In this document: piece after piece, positions 37,401 to 48,980 of the stretch
How positions within the stretch are numbered: position 1 is the stretch's first letter
How the letters are laid out: every line of letters starts with the position of its first letter
DNA from: Nymphaea colorata
Lineage: Eukaryota > Streptophyta > Magnoliopsida > Nymphaeales > Nymphaeaceae
Direction: 5' to 3'
Length of the DNA: 64,000 bases
Assembly (NCBI RefSeq): GCF_008831285.2
Contig: NC_045147.1
Location: 5,000,334 to 5,064,333 of the forward strand
Program-made: the position numbers and the translations under genes
Notes under the pieces: model-generated
Told to the model about the DNA's origin: nothing
Seen by the model: the letters and a program-made list of their open reading frames with translations, nothing else
The model's database searches: none

Positions 37401-37760
37401 TATTGTGCAATTTGTTTTTACTTACAAAGGTGAAGAGCGAAAACTAACCCTGTTCCATAGATATAGAGATGATGAACAATGTTTTCTGAAAGTGGCCTAT
37501 GCAAGAGGTCTCTCAAGATGGGATGATCGAGATTTGTCTCTTACCCTTCACATGAATCTTCCTGTTGACAAAAGAAAACAAGGAATTGTTTGAGAGGAAT
37601 TGGAAAAAGTAAAAGCTTCAGAGATATACTTAAATCTCTTCGAAGCTTGAATCGGAGACCACAGGGACATTACTCTTTGTGGCCAAGGTCCTTCAAAGGA
37701 TGTGCTTAAACTTCTTGATCTAGATATTCTTGTTAATTCTGCTTTGGATAGATATTTTTG
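34440..37760 (+). pseudogene. LINE ORF2 remnant (endonuclease and reverse transcriptase)
   Basis: It begins with LAWNIMGLLRSLAQRELAK (about 34447), the usual N-terminus of L1 ORF2. CVALGDFNAMRD (about 34823) is the endonuclease catalytic region. The RT starts near 35490 (PVTADEVQKTIFIMKNEK, then HNGFYIDFYKKY). The block that should hold the catalytic YADD is absent between about 35810 and 35900, where the sequence jumps to ARMVVNKQK. Later parts include GWEDLCNPY (about 36315) and the zf-RVT region CFLCKCEMKSIFNHLFHG (about 36985). A C-terminal stretch (37405-37760) I do not recognise. Confidence 0.85.
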
Positions 37761-37860
37761 GAAGACTCCTTTGTAAGATTGTGTAGTTTTTCTTTGTTCT
37801 TTTATTTTGAAACTCCTATAATTCTATCATTATTATTCTTTGAGTAATAAAATGGTGGGA

Positions 37861-38500
37861 GCCATCTCTCAGCAAGTTTGTATTGAAAGACAGTTAAATT
37901 CCATTCAAAAGGATTTTTACATGAGTAGTTACCTTCAACAAGTGTAATTTTTTGTTGATGTCTTTTCTGTTGTCAAACTATTAGAAATTTGTAATAATTC
38001 TATTGGATCTAAAATACAATATCCATACACAAAACAAGAAAAAGAGTATTGTGCCTCAAATGAAGGTCTTTCCATCTCTCCAAAAATATTGAAAGTCGAA
38101 AAATGCTTCAAACAATGAGATTACAATACGCTAAGTAGTTGTTGGATATAATGATTGTATTTATATAATTGAAATCATCCTCATATAATGTCTACATAAG
38201 ACATAAAGGCCAAAGCTTTTGTTGTCCGGAAAAAAGCAAATAAAAAGAAGAAAGATTCCATCATAACATTTCTTCATTCTCATCCTCCTCTACTCAATAG
38301 TCTATTTAGTTTATTGTTAATCCAAAAAAACTTGTTCCTTAGTATGACCATTTTTCCTTCTTATACACTTTTATATTCAGTTTTTGCTCTGTATACTTCC
38401 ACTGCGCCGACATAGACGTGGTCCAAGTGATGAAATTTCATACAAGTGACCTTAGATGGTCTAGTAGCTGAATATGAGAGCCCTATAACAACCAATAAAA
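37861..38500. other. Junction between LINE and copia A; no LTR identified
   Basis: AT-rich sequence without a recognised feature. It should contain the 5' LTR and leader of copia A if that element were complete, but it does not resemble the LTR at 46516-47110. Confidence 0.4.
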
Positions 38501-41500
38501 GGTAGATCAAATGTCTCTAGTTTCTCATTTGTTGATCTATATGATCTACTATTAAATAAAAAGCAAATAATTGCAATCTTTCATCCAATGGTCCTTGAAC
38601 CAACATAAGATATTCGGACTACTTTTAATGCCTTTAATGGTTGTGGTAGGAGATGTCATGGTTCATATCATGGATGAGGATGATTTCCTAACTAGTCTCC
38701 ACCGAACTTCTAGAATGCAACTCAAAATAAAGCAAATCAACAACAAAGTTAAGGAGCCAAATATGAACTCATATGTCAACATTGTGATCACAAAGGGCAT
38801 GCTGCTTGTTCTTGTTGGGACATTCCAAAAACACTTGCTGGAATGTCTTCACAAAGCACAAGAAATTAATTCTGGTATCCTAATAAGAGAGTGACCAACA
38901 CATGACTATGGATGAGAAAGGAATGAATAATAAAACATAGATAATAAAACTATGTACCAAAGCAACGATTTCATTATAGTCAGCAGTAGTTCGTCTTTTT
39001 CCATATCTCAAGTTCGTGATGAATTCTCACTTGTCAAAAACACAACCATATCCTTGGCTCTTAAGGATGCATGAATGTTCCTAATTTATCTAGTAATTTA
39101 CTATCTGTTGGACAACCCACATCAAATAATAACAATGCCTTTGAATTTTCACCTTCTAATTTTGTCATCAAAGATCTTTAGATGGCCAAAATTCATGTAA
39201 TAGGGCTAAGAACTTACAGCAGACTGTATCCATTTAAGATAAATAAAGACCCAAAGCACACCACCTTTCTTGCTATAGCCAGAGACAAAAGAACATTTCG
39301 TGATTGGCATATGCATCTAAGTGATGCCAACAAAAGAATTGCCAACTACCTAAAATTTAAAAAGCTTATTGAAATTAGTCATGAGTCTCATGCTCACAAA
39401 GTTTGTGAGGAATGATTAATCAACAAATTTCACATGGGACCCTTCTCCAAATTTGGATTTCATGCTACAAAGACATCATAACTCTTGCATGCTAACATGT
39501 AAGAGCAATCACCAACCTGCTCTAGAGAAGACTTCAAATATTATTTATTTATTGTTGACATTTCTTCCCATTTTAGTTAAATTTTTCCTTTGAACAATAA
39601 AGTTGAAAAAATAGATAATTTTATAAGAACTAAAACATTAATTAAAAGGCATTTGAATTCTTCAAAACTTTCAAACTAATAATAGTGAAAATTTCTGTAG
39701 CTTTTGTCTTGAGGACTTTCTTCAAATCAATGGCATCCTTAATTAGTTCTCATGTCTGCTTATGCTGAAGTGAAGCAACTTGGTTGAATGCAATGACCAC
39801 TATGTTAAATTATTCATGTCTACCTACTACATTTGGGTGGAAGCCTTGTATGCTACAGTTCATGTTATTAATAGGTTGCCAACATTAGCATAAAGGTGAA
39901 AATCTTTATATGGTCTATTATTTCATTGTGTTCTAGGTTATTCTCACCTACAAGCATTTGGAGAATTACACTGTCCTCTTCTCACTCCTCAAATGCATTA
40001 AACCTTCAACTGAAAGCGAAAAGATGTGTGTGTGTTGGGGCCTTATGCATTGCAGTTGATGTTATTAATAGGTTGCCAACATTTGCATAAAGGTGAAAAA
40101 CTTTATATGAATTATTATTTCATTGTGTTATATGTTATTCTCACCTACAAGCATTTGGAGCATTACACTGTCCTCAAACACATTAAAAATTCAATTGAAA
40201 GCTAAAAGTTGTGTGTGTTGGCTATGGTGCCCACCACAAAAGGTATTTGTGTTTTGATGCATTATCTAGATGTGGTACCATTTTTCACCATGTTTACTTT
40301 GATGAAAATCAAATAATAGACTCAAGGTAGCACTACTTCATCTAAAGTAGACTTTGAGTCATGAAATAACGTGTTAGAAAAATTCATCTAAATAATGTGT
40401 TAGAAAAATTCATCTGTAGTCAACACATAAGATCATTTTAATAATAGTGATCCTAAAATAATCTCCCTTACTCATTTTTATGACCTTCGAGTTTCAAAAG
40501 ATCAATTTGCTCAGGATCATAATGGATCTACATCATCCTCACATCTATGGATTCTATAGATGATGAATTTCATAATGTCATGAAAACATCTTCAAGAATA
40601 GACTACTCAAGGAGTTGGTTTCAAACTTGCTTGTTATATTCATATTGCACAACATGTTGAATGTTCACAACCCATGGCAACTAGGTCAATGGTGGGTTTT
40701 GCCCAAACCCAAAGCCTATTTTTGCATATGGTAGGACAATCATTATTCTAATCTTGATCAAACAAAACCTACTTTTTGACAAGCAAAAAAATCTAAGTGA
40801 TGAGCCACGATAGACAAAAAGTATCAAACACTCATTAACAATCACACATGCATTTAGCTTTGCGGCAACCTCATTTCGATATAATTGGATCTAAATAAAT
40901 CTATAAACTCAAATAGCATGACACATGGAAACATCACCAGATATAAGTCTCAACTCATAGAAAAGGACTTCCTTCAAAAAAGCTGGATAGATTAAACATG
41001 AACTTTTAGCTCAATCATAAAGTCCACAACCGTTTGAGTTTTGTTGGCTCTTGCAGTTCTATCAATGGCCACTTTGACAACTTGACTTCAATGTCTTTCT
41101 TAATGAAGTTCTCTATAAAGATATTCACATAAGTATACGTGAAGGATACTATGACAAACAATATTATGGTATGCAAACTGGATAAAGTCATATATGGTCT
41201 TAAAACTGAACCACGTGCTTGGTACCAAATGTTAAGTAGTTATTTCTACTAAATGAGTTTCTAAATTTCTCAATCCAATGCATCATTTTTTATCCTTCAC
41301 AAAAGAAATAATTGCCTTTACATTTTGGTTTACATTGCCAAATAGATTGCCATTGGAAATTCCTCAAGCCTTATGAATAGATTGATGAAACCTTTAGGAC
41401 ATGTGTTATTGATCAAGTAACTTGGAATGACTTTCAATTTTCATTGGTGTTGAGATTAAATATCAACCCATTGGAGAAATCCTTAGCCGACATGCACACA

Positions 41501-41818
41501 TTGGAAACATACTTGATTGAGCACAATGAGTCAATGCCAAGGCTATGTTGATGCCAATGAGTACTATCCTCAACCAGTTCAAATCTTCATGGTTTCAAAA
41601 TGATGCTCTACATTGAAGTATGCTACAATATAATAGGTAATGCTTACGTGACCACATGTTACATTTGCTATAAAATGGTCATGTGAATGTATTCATGCAC
41701 CTTAAGAGGTTCACTAGAATATAGTCAAGAGGATATTATGTTGACTTAAGAATATTTTTCACTATGACTTAAATATTTAGCAAGACTTATCATTATCTTT
41801 AAGTACGTTTGTTGACAT
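38500..41818 (+). pseudogene. Ty1-copia element A, gag to reverse transcriptase, first part
   Basis: Plus-strand order: gag knuckle CQHCDHKGHAACSC (38774-38815), GAG-pre-integrase (DWHMHLSDANKRIANYLKF, 39182-39415), integrase fragments with a tandem duplication (39851-40225), the integrase C-terminal part with GTIFHHVYFDENQ (about 40270), and RT fragments near 41080-41640. Stops and frameshifts occur throughout. The frame is interrupted at 41818 by the insertion 41819-46125 and resumes at 46126 in RNase H. The 5' LTR was not found. Confidence 0.8.
39851..40225 (+). repeat. 197-base tandem duplication inside copia A integrase
   Basis: The segment with CATGTTATTAATAGGTTGCC starts at 39851 and again 197 bases on (GATGTTATTAATAGGTTGCC). 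The second copy lacks about 10 to 15 bases near its end. Confidence 0.9.
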
Positions 41819-43270
41819 TGTCACACCCTGGCATTCTACCCGTATTTTTTTTCAACACTACACATCGAGGTGTGACGACACAATGGTCAAGGAGAACTAC
41901 ACATTCAAAATCAGATTGGGGCCATAAATTCATTCATATACAAAGGAATGGTCATATAAAAACGACTTTACATTGTTATAAATGACCCCCATGACAAAAA
42001 TGCCCCCAATGACTAAACGTTGATGTCTAACAAAAACAAGTCATCAAATTAAAGACATGACATACCAACACGATGGTGCACAAAAACTCCTCAATAAGAT
42101 ATAAGCTGAGCCATCTAATTAACCTATTGCCCTGGGTTTACCGAAATATAAAAAAGAAAAACAATAGAAGGCCGAGTCTTCAAAATATGATGACAAACCA
42201 AACAAATCTCTAATCTTCTAGGGTAAGGGTTAGATATGGAACCAAACATACAGAGAAACATAATTGCTTTCACATAGTGATATATACATGTATTTTCTTA
42301 ACTATCAATGTGGTCCCTTTCATATTCCACAATATGTAGAGATCAATTCAACCATCACAAACAACAAACTCAGTTGGTTACAATTAAATTTATTGACATT
42401 CTCTCATTTAATTTACAGCTTTTGAAGGTGCAATAAACATGTTTATGCACACCACGAGTGATCTCAGGTCGAAAGGCAACTTCCATGGTGGCCCAAAACA
42501 CTACAGATCCATACACGTGGTAGAACAATCTGCCAAGAAAGAGTTTCAAAGAGAATTACTTGGGCTTTCCTATAACACCTAGGTTAGGAAGATGAGAGAC
42601 AAACACTCCAAGCACATCTTCTTGCACCACCTGCAGTCCACATAGGTGAGACCAATGGCGAGGGTGGGATGTATCAAAAAAGTATTGCCATAACCCACTA
42701 GCCTCAACTCAATCAATCTTTCCTAAATTATCAATATGGAAACACATTTTTTTAATGATTGGCTAGAACACAAGGTTGGTTCATTTCATCAATGTAACCA
42801 AACCCTAAACTGCCTTCATATGAAGGTCACTCAATCAACCAGTACTATTGGCTAGCCAAACCACATTCCCTAGGTACCTCTACCCATTTAGTCCAATCAA
42901 ACACATCATTTCACAATTTTTATGCAAACAAAATATCATAGCAATCAATCCACACTTAGTCAAACTATGGAGAGTAGTCTCAATCCATGTTTGGCTCGTA
43001 GCTACCCTAAACAGTTATCATACTAGGATGCTCACTAATGCACCATTGGGGTCGATGAGGTACTCGACCTGATACCCCACCTAAGCTATCATAAGCATTT
43101 ATAATTCTAGCATGCTTATGTCATTATGTCATAATTAAAAACAGTCAAACATCTCAAACAAATATTTATTTGTCACAAGGCACACCGATTCACTCATTAT
43201 TAAAACAAGAGAACATTTGTACACACTTGAAAATGCAAAAAACAATTCATATTTGGCCATAGATAGGGAT

Positions 43271-43510
43271 AAGCCTAGGCATTGGGCCAGTCTAACCCGA
43301 CAACGATTCGGGCCCAGGCTGGTCCGACATCCAAAAACCGGGCCCGGGCCTGGCCCGACTCGGAAAACATGAGCCCGAACCCGGGCCGATTAAATTTAAA
43401 AATATATTTGTAAATATAAAATAATATATACATATAATTCATTGTAATCAAACACAAGCCCGAGTCGGGCCAGGTACCCGGCAGCAGCCTGGCCCGGTGC
43501 CCAGCCTTAG
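43271..43510. mobile_element. hAT-like MITE, same family as 19313-19573
   Basis: The left end AAGCCTAGGCATTGGGCCAG and the reverse complement of the right end CTAAGGCTGGGCACCGGGCC are imperfect inverted repeats rich in GC around an AT core. ATAGGGAT (43263-43270) and ATATGGAT (43511-43518) form an 8-base target duplication with one mismatch. Confidence 0.75.
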
Positions 43511-44389
43511 ATATGGATTTGCTTGGAATATTGTCATACTTGATGCATGCCTCCATGAATACGAAAATCACCTCGAACATTACTCGATGCTCTTGGTTAA
43601 CCTGAAAAAAATTCAAAACAATATTTTTTTAACATACTGTGCCCTTAAAATATATTTAGGTAAGAAATAAGGCTATCAAGTCGAAGGTTGTCGATTCTAG
43701 AAAGTGTCAATGGATTGAATATGCCTGTAAGACATCTCTTCAAGCTTTTCCACACTTGCAAGGTCAAGACAGACCAATCTAAATCTCAAATCTTCCACTC
43801 AGTCAATTGGTTGCATACATCTCAACTCACATTTCCAGTCGACACTAGAATAGAAATTACAGTGTCATTCCGATACAAAGATTCAGATCGCATTATCAAC
43901 AATTACGAGTTGCCATGTGGAAACATATACCCATGTATACATATATGTTCTTTACTTCATAAGGTCCCCTTGCTTAACAGTCGCATGCCCGCAAGGGTCT
44001 TCACCCAAACTTAAAATCAAGCATGATCAACTCAAATATAGTCCAGCGCAAGTACTCCCTCATGTTATTAATCATAGTTTGCACCACTAACTTGCTAGTC
44101 CCAAGCGACTGCAGGACCACTCCATTGAGGTCACTAAATATGAATATGCCCAATTACATTACTAATCAACATCAAATAATTAGACACCCAATCTAGACGG
44201 ATAACACTCTGTTGAGGCTTCACCATTGCAATTATGCTTTCCCGTTAACAATTTGATGATGGCACAACATTATTTCATTAGAAAGAGCATAAAATTAATC
44301 AAAATAACAAGAAAAGAGCATTTCTTTCGTACACTAGTGCATGTCTGCACTCTAGTAAATTGCATCTGTCTACTATTAAACCCGAAATG

Positions 44390-45136
44390 CAATATATAAG
44401 TCCACACAAGTTCTCATTCCCCACAAACAACACAATATTCATATCAAAGATAACATGTATTAATAGTCCACTAAAACAGTCCTAAATGTTCTTTAATATA
44501 ATAAAATCCCTACCATGCACCCCAAACAATTGAAATATAAGTTCAATATGCTGAAAAGATAATTATCAATATTCTTAAAGCAAATATCCATTAAAATTAG
44601 GTTTGTTTGGCATACTAGCTGATGTAGACATCCTTGGAAATCACCCCAAGTGCTCCTCTCACCAATAAATGGCAAGAATGGCCTGCAGCCAGCATCCCCA
44701 ACTTGCTGTGTTCCAACACCAATACAGGCAGCCTCGAGAAGAAGAAAAATCAATATATAAGTCCACACAAGTTCTCATTACCCACAAACAACACAATATT
44801 CATATCAAAGATAGCATGTATTAATAGTCCACTAAAACAGTCCTAAATATTCTTTAATATAAGAAAATCCCTACCATGCACCCCAAACAAATGAAATATA
44901 AGTTCAATATGCTGAAAAGATCATTATCAATATTCTTAAAACAAACATCCATTAAAATTAGGCTTGTTTGGCCTTCCTCACCCCTCATATGGCATACTAG
45001 CTGATGTAGACATCCTTGGAAATCACCCCAAGTGCTCCTCTCACCAATAAATGGCAAGAATGGCCTGCAGCCAGCATTCCCAACTTGCTGTGTTCCAACA
45101 CCAATACAAGCAGCCTCGAGAAGAAGAAAAATCAAT
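44390..45136. repeat. Tandem duplication, 361-base unit, two copies
   Basis: CAATATATAAGTCCACACAAG begins copies at 44390 and 44751. They are nearly identical, but the second carries about 25 extra bases (CTTCCTCACCCCTCATATGG region). Confidence 0.95.
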
Positions 45137-45224
45137 TTTCTCAATAGGTCTGTCATCAACTTGCAACAAGGATCATGAAGGACAAAAAAAAGTGCAATTC
45201 AAATAGTAATAGAATGAGTGATGG

Positions 45225-45880
45225 ATGTGAGAGTGAGAGATGAGAGGGAGAGGGAGAGGGGAGAAATCTAACAAGAGAGGGAGAGAGTGAAGTCAGACAA
45301 GAGTGTGTGTGTGTGTGTGTGTGAGAAAGGGCACATACGAGAGAGGGGGTAGGAGAGTCAAACGAAAGGGAGGGAGTAGAGAGAAAGGGTTCGATTGAGG
45401 GAGAAAATAGGAGGGAGTTTGGGAAAGCTCATGAGAGTGAGAGAGAGCACAAGAGGGACTGTGAGGGCAAAAGAAGGAGAATCGAAGAGAGACAATGGGA
45501 GAGATTGAGCACGTGAGTGACTGAGAGGGAAATCAGGTATAGACCATAGGAGAGTGCGGCAAGAGAAAGAGAAAATAGAAGAATGAGAGTGAGGGAGTTT
45601 TGGCGAGAAAGAGGGAGCAGACAAGAGAGTGGGGGAAAATAAAGAGGAGTGGGAGAGAGTTCTAGCGAGAGTGTGAGATAGGGGATAATAGAGTGAGAGA
45701 CCAAAAGGGTAAGTAGGTGAGTGAGAGAGAAGGAGAGGGAGAAGCCAGATGAGAGGGGGAGAGTGCGATGGAGAGGGGTGAGGTTCATATGAGAAAGGGA
45801 ACATGAGGGCGAGAGATCGGGAAAGAGAGATGGAAAAAAAAAATCAAGAGAACAAGGGGAAGAGAGAAAGAGAGAGAAAA
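45225..45880. repeat. About 650-base purine-rich (GA) strand-asymmetric tract
   Basis: The plus strand is almost only A and G with scattered T and C; a (GT)n run sits at about 45304-45323. The complementary strand gives a long Ser/Pro/Leu open frame, which I treat as a composition artefact. Confidence 0.9.
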
Positions 45881-46125
45881 CTTACCTTCTCCCTGCCACT
45901 ACTTCTTCCTCCTCTTCCTCAGCTTCTGCCTTCTCCTTCTTACCCAGCTTCTGCCTACTCCGGTTCTTCTCTTCCTTCAATTTCTTCTTCTTCATCCTCT
46001 TCTAAGTGATTGAGAAGCCCTCACCCTCAGACTATCTTCTTAGCCTGTGGGAGCACTGCAAGTTCAAATCTGCACCTTGATCCAGATCCATTCAGTAATA
46101 CAACGCCTTTGCATCAACTATTATA

Positions 46126-46515
46126 GACATAGATTGGCAAGCATTCCTAAAGGTAAAAAGTCCACAATTGGATTTATTACTTATCTAGGAACCATGTTAC
46201 ATATCATGGGCCTTAAAAAAGCAATGTATAGTTATTCAATCAAGCATGAAGTTTAGATATAAAGCCTTAGGATGTGCACTAGTTAAGTTTATTTGGTTAA
46301 TGCATTAGCTAAAGCACTTGGACATGAACCTTCAATACCTCCATTGTTGTGGTATGATAGTGTCAGGGCTCTCTATTTAACAAGTCTTATATTTTATGCT
46401 TGTACAAAATATGTGGAAATTGATTTTCACTTTACACAAAATCATGTGCAAAAAGTTCATTTGCGTGAATTTCATAACTTCAAAAGAGCAACCAGCATAT
46501 GTGAATGTAGGGGAG
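46126..46515 (+). pseudogene. Copia A RNase H, second part, and polypurine tract
   Basis: DIDWQAF, then after a frameshift KGKKSTIGFITYLG (about 46154), and CTKYVEIDFHFTQNH (about 46410) are the RNase H landmarks of copia pol. A purine run GTAGGGGAG (46507-46515) precedes the LTR start and serves as polypurine tract. Several frame changes and stops. Confidence 0.85.
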
Positions 46516-47110
46516 TGTTAATTAAAGAGACAAGACTGAAGGCAGTTAAGATGACATTTATTGTGATACAATTGAAGCTATATCCTGCAAGATAAATAAT
46601 TGATTATGTTGAATCATGTGTTCAGGAACCATTGCCATTTTATACAAATGGTTTCCTTCTTTACTTTGCTTGTACTTATGTACTTTATTATATTTAGATG
46701 TAAACTACAATATTAAATGTAAGAAAAAGTTTAGTGAATTAGATATTTCTATCTTTCTCCTTTTGTTACCTTTTCACCATTACCTAGATAACCAATTTGT
46801 TTGCTTGAACTTGATATTATTTTGTTCTTAAATCCACCTTAAATTCCTTTAATCATTAATTCATAAGATGGTTTTTTAAGTAGAATGGAAGCCTCCTCTA
46901 ATGATAACTTCTTGTGAAATGAAAGATGGTCACCACACTAGAAGGTTGATCTGCAATGGTTGCATTTACTCCCATGTTATTCAAAACAAGTTTTTTGAGA
47001 AAGAAGAAATCTGTTGTAAGTTATATGAGTTATAAAATTACTAATTGTATGGTATATATCTAATAGAATCAAGTTTTTTTTTTTCTTTTGATCTGTTTGT
47101 TGCTTATTCA
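46516..47110 (+). repeat. Copia LTR, shared between element A and element B
   Basis: It starts TGTTAATTAAAG directly after a polypurine tract and ends ...TTATTCA directly before a primer-binding site TGGTATCAGAGCA (47113-47125). It is therefore at once the 3' LTR of A and the 5' LTR of B. Confidence 0.8.
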
Positions 47111-48508
47111 TATGGTATCAGAGCATATTGTATGTTGTTGCACTATCTAGTTAACCAATGGCACAACTATTGAATGTTTGACATCCCTATATATCTTTCC
47201 TTGCATGTTTAGTACCAGTCTTTTTTATTTGCATTACATATTTTGCATCAAGCATAACAAAAGCATTTGTTGACACCCCAAGCACCAACGAAACATATTG
47301 TATTCTAATTTTTTTGTTTCTACACCTCAAAACCATATGCTCATGACTAATTCATTATCCAATTTTTTTGTCCCAAAAAAATTGACTAAAAGCATATTTG
47401 CCTCGAACCCCATCCAAAATGTATTACATGCACCACTCAAATGGACCAAGAAATGCTCTTGATATATAGTAGCTCATCAATGGCAAGTATGCAACCAGCC
47501 TAGAGCCATGCAATGATCATGGCATATTCCAAAAAAACAAGTTGACATTTGAAAATGGTACCATTTCTAAACTTGATATTGATTTATGGATATTATCATC
47601 TCTGGATAACATGCAACACCTTGATTCTCTCCTGGATCGTAATTCAAGTGCAAAAGGTATAGTTTAATACTCATAATGTTTGGAATGAATTGAAAGATAA
47701 CATAGCCAAAATTTGACTCCTAAAGTATATCATATTCAAAATTCCATATGTTGCATGCAACAAGGTATCATGATTTTTGCATTCCATTTTACAAAATTGA
47801 ACGAATTGTGGGGTAAACTGAGTTCATACTTTTTATTTCCTGGTTGCATATGTGGAGCCATAGAAGCTATTTTAGAATATCGACAACAAAAAGCCATGTA
47901 GTCCTTAAAGGGCTTGAATAATTCCTACCATGTTGCACCGGCACAAGTTTTACTTTCTGATATATTGCTAACATTGCTGAGGCATATGCCTTGGTTCTCT
48001 AAGAATAAAACAAAGAAAGGATCAATTCATTCCAATGACAAACTCCTAGTGCCAAGTACTTCAAAGGTAAGCCAAGAGATTAACAAAATGGCAATCAATT
48101 AGTACGTTCTCATTTCTAGGTGATTGGACATACTCTAAAGGAAGTATTGCAAACCGCATGACTATCTTCATGGTCATCATCTTTATAATCTTCAATTCAA
48201 ACTCATTATTGCAACAGTAGTCACTAATAAGGCAAAACCTTTAGGCAAAGGAAGTGGTAGGACCAACAATATTGGGTCTACATTCACTATGAATGAGTGT
48301 CAAAAGCTCATAACTCTAGTACAAACTCCAACTAAATTCATTGAACTTTGTAGGTAATCCTTACATCGATCATTGGACAATTAATTTTAGAGATAGACTT
48401 GTTCGTCATTTCTTTTGGTTCCTAGGTCCATTCAGTTGCCATTGACAGCATCATTTGTGAGACTCAGTATGTGTCACTTAGTTTGACAGTCTTACTTTTG
48501 AAATCATG

Positions 48509-48551
<43 letters not shown>

Positions 48552-48980
48552 CCTCCAATGTTAACATCATTTAAGTTAGCAAACTACTGAAAAATCTTAA
48601 CTATACATTGTCTTTCTCTTCTTCCTTTTGTATGATCCGGGCCAAGTGTCGAAGACTGTGATTGGTCAGGTGAGGAACATAATGGAAGCTACTATTTCAT
48701 CCTTCAGCTCATCATCCACCATCTTCAATTGTTTGTTGTCTTTTTCTTTCTAACTTTGAGATATGGTACAAAGGGCTTGGGCACTCATCCTTTTCCATAT
48801 AGAATTTTTTTTGTAATTATGGTCGAAAGTTGCTTTAATAGTTACATGTGTGATATTTGTCATTGCATCAAATAGTCTCATCTTATTTTTTGGTCTAGTT
48901 ATATTTCACTAGAATATACTTTTGATATTATATATTGTGATACATGGGGGCCATATTCTAAAATCACTTTCGGACCTCAA
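47111..48980 (+). pseudogene. Ty1-copia element B, primer-binding site, gag and start of integrase
   Basis: After the primer-binding site, gag remnants run from about 47560 (FAFHFTKLNELWGKLSSYF near 47770, CICGAIEAILEYRQQKAM, LNNSYHVAPAQVLLSD near 47905), then the protease-integrase junction near 48640 (SKTVIGQV) and the integrase N-terminus CDTWGPYSKITFGP (about 48930-48975). Similarity then stops. A (TA)n tract at 48512-48549 interrupts the region. Many stops: inactive. Confidence 0.75.
48512..48549. repeat. (TA)n microsatellite within copia B
   Basis: About 19 TA units. I saw no inverted-repeat element next to it, unlike the tracts at 11 and 24 kb. Confidence 0.95.

Larger units (their letters stand above)
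32700..37860 (+). mobile_element. L1-type LINE retrotransposon, degenerate
   Basis: Two coding remnants lie in the order of plant L1 elements: ORF1 with a CCHC knuckle and ORF2 with endonuclease, reverse transcriptase and zf-RVT parts. The 3' end is placed near 37860, where ...TTTGAGTAATAAAA ends the element-like sequence. No target duplication was found. Stops and frameshifts are frequent, so it is inactive. Confidence 0.85.
41819..46125. mobile_element. 4.3-kb insertion of unknown class splitting copia A
   Basis: GACAT stands on both sides (41814-41818 and 46126-46130), and the copia RNase H frame continues directly across it, so both borders are supported to the base. The insertion starts TGTCACACCCTGGC and ends ACTATTATA. 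It has no recognisable coding region, no second copy of its start, and no primer-binding site that I can see. It contains a MITE, a 361-base tandem duplication and a long purine tract. It could be a non-coding LTR derivative that lost one LTR, or another kind of element. Confidence 0.7.

Noticed and set aside
45358-45804. 148-residue minus-strand open frame rich in Ser, Pro and Leu
   Set aside because: It is the complement of the purine-rich tract; composition alone keeps it open, and the overlapping frame 45429-45788 is equally open.
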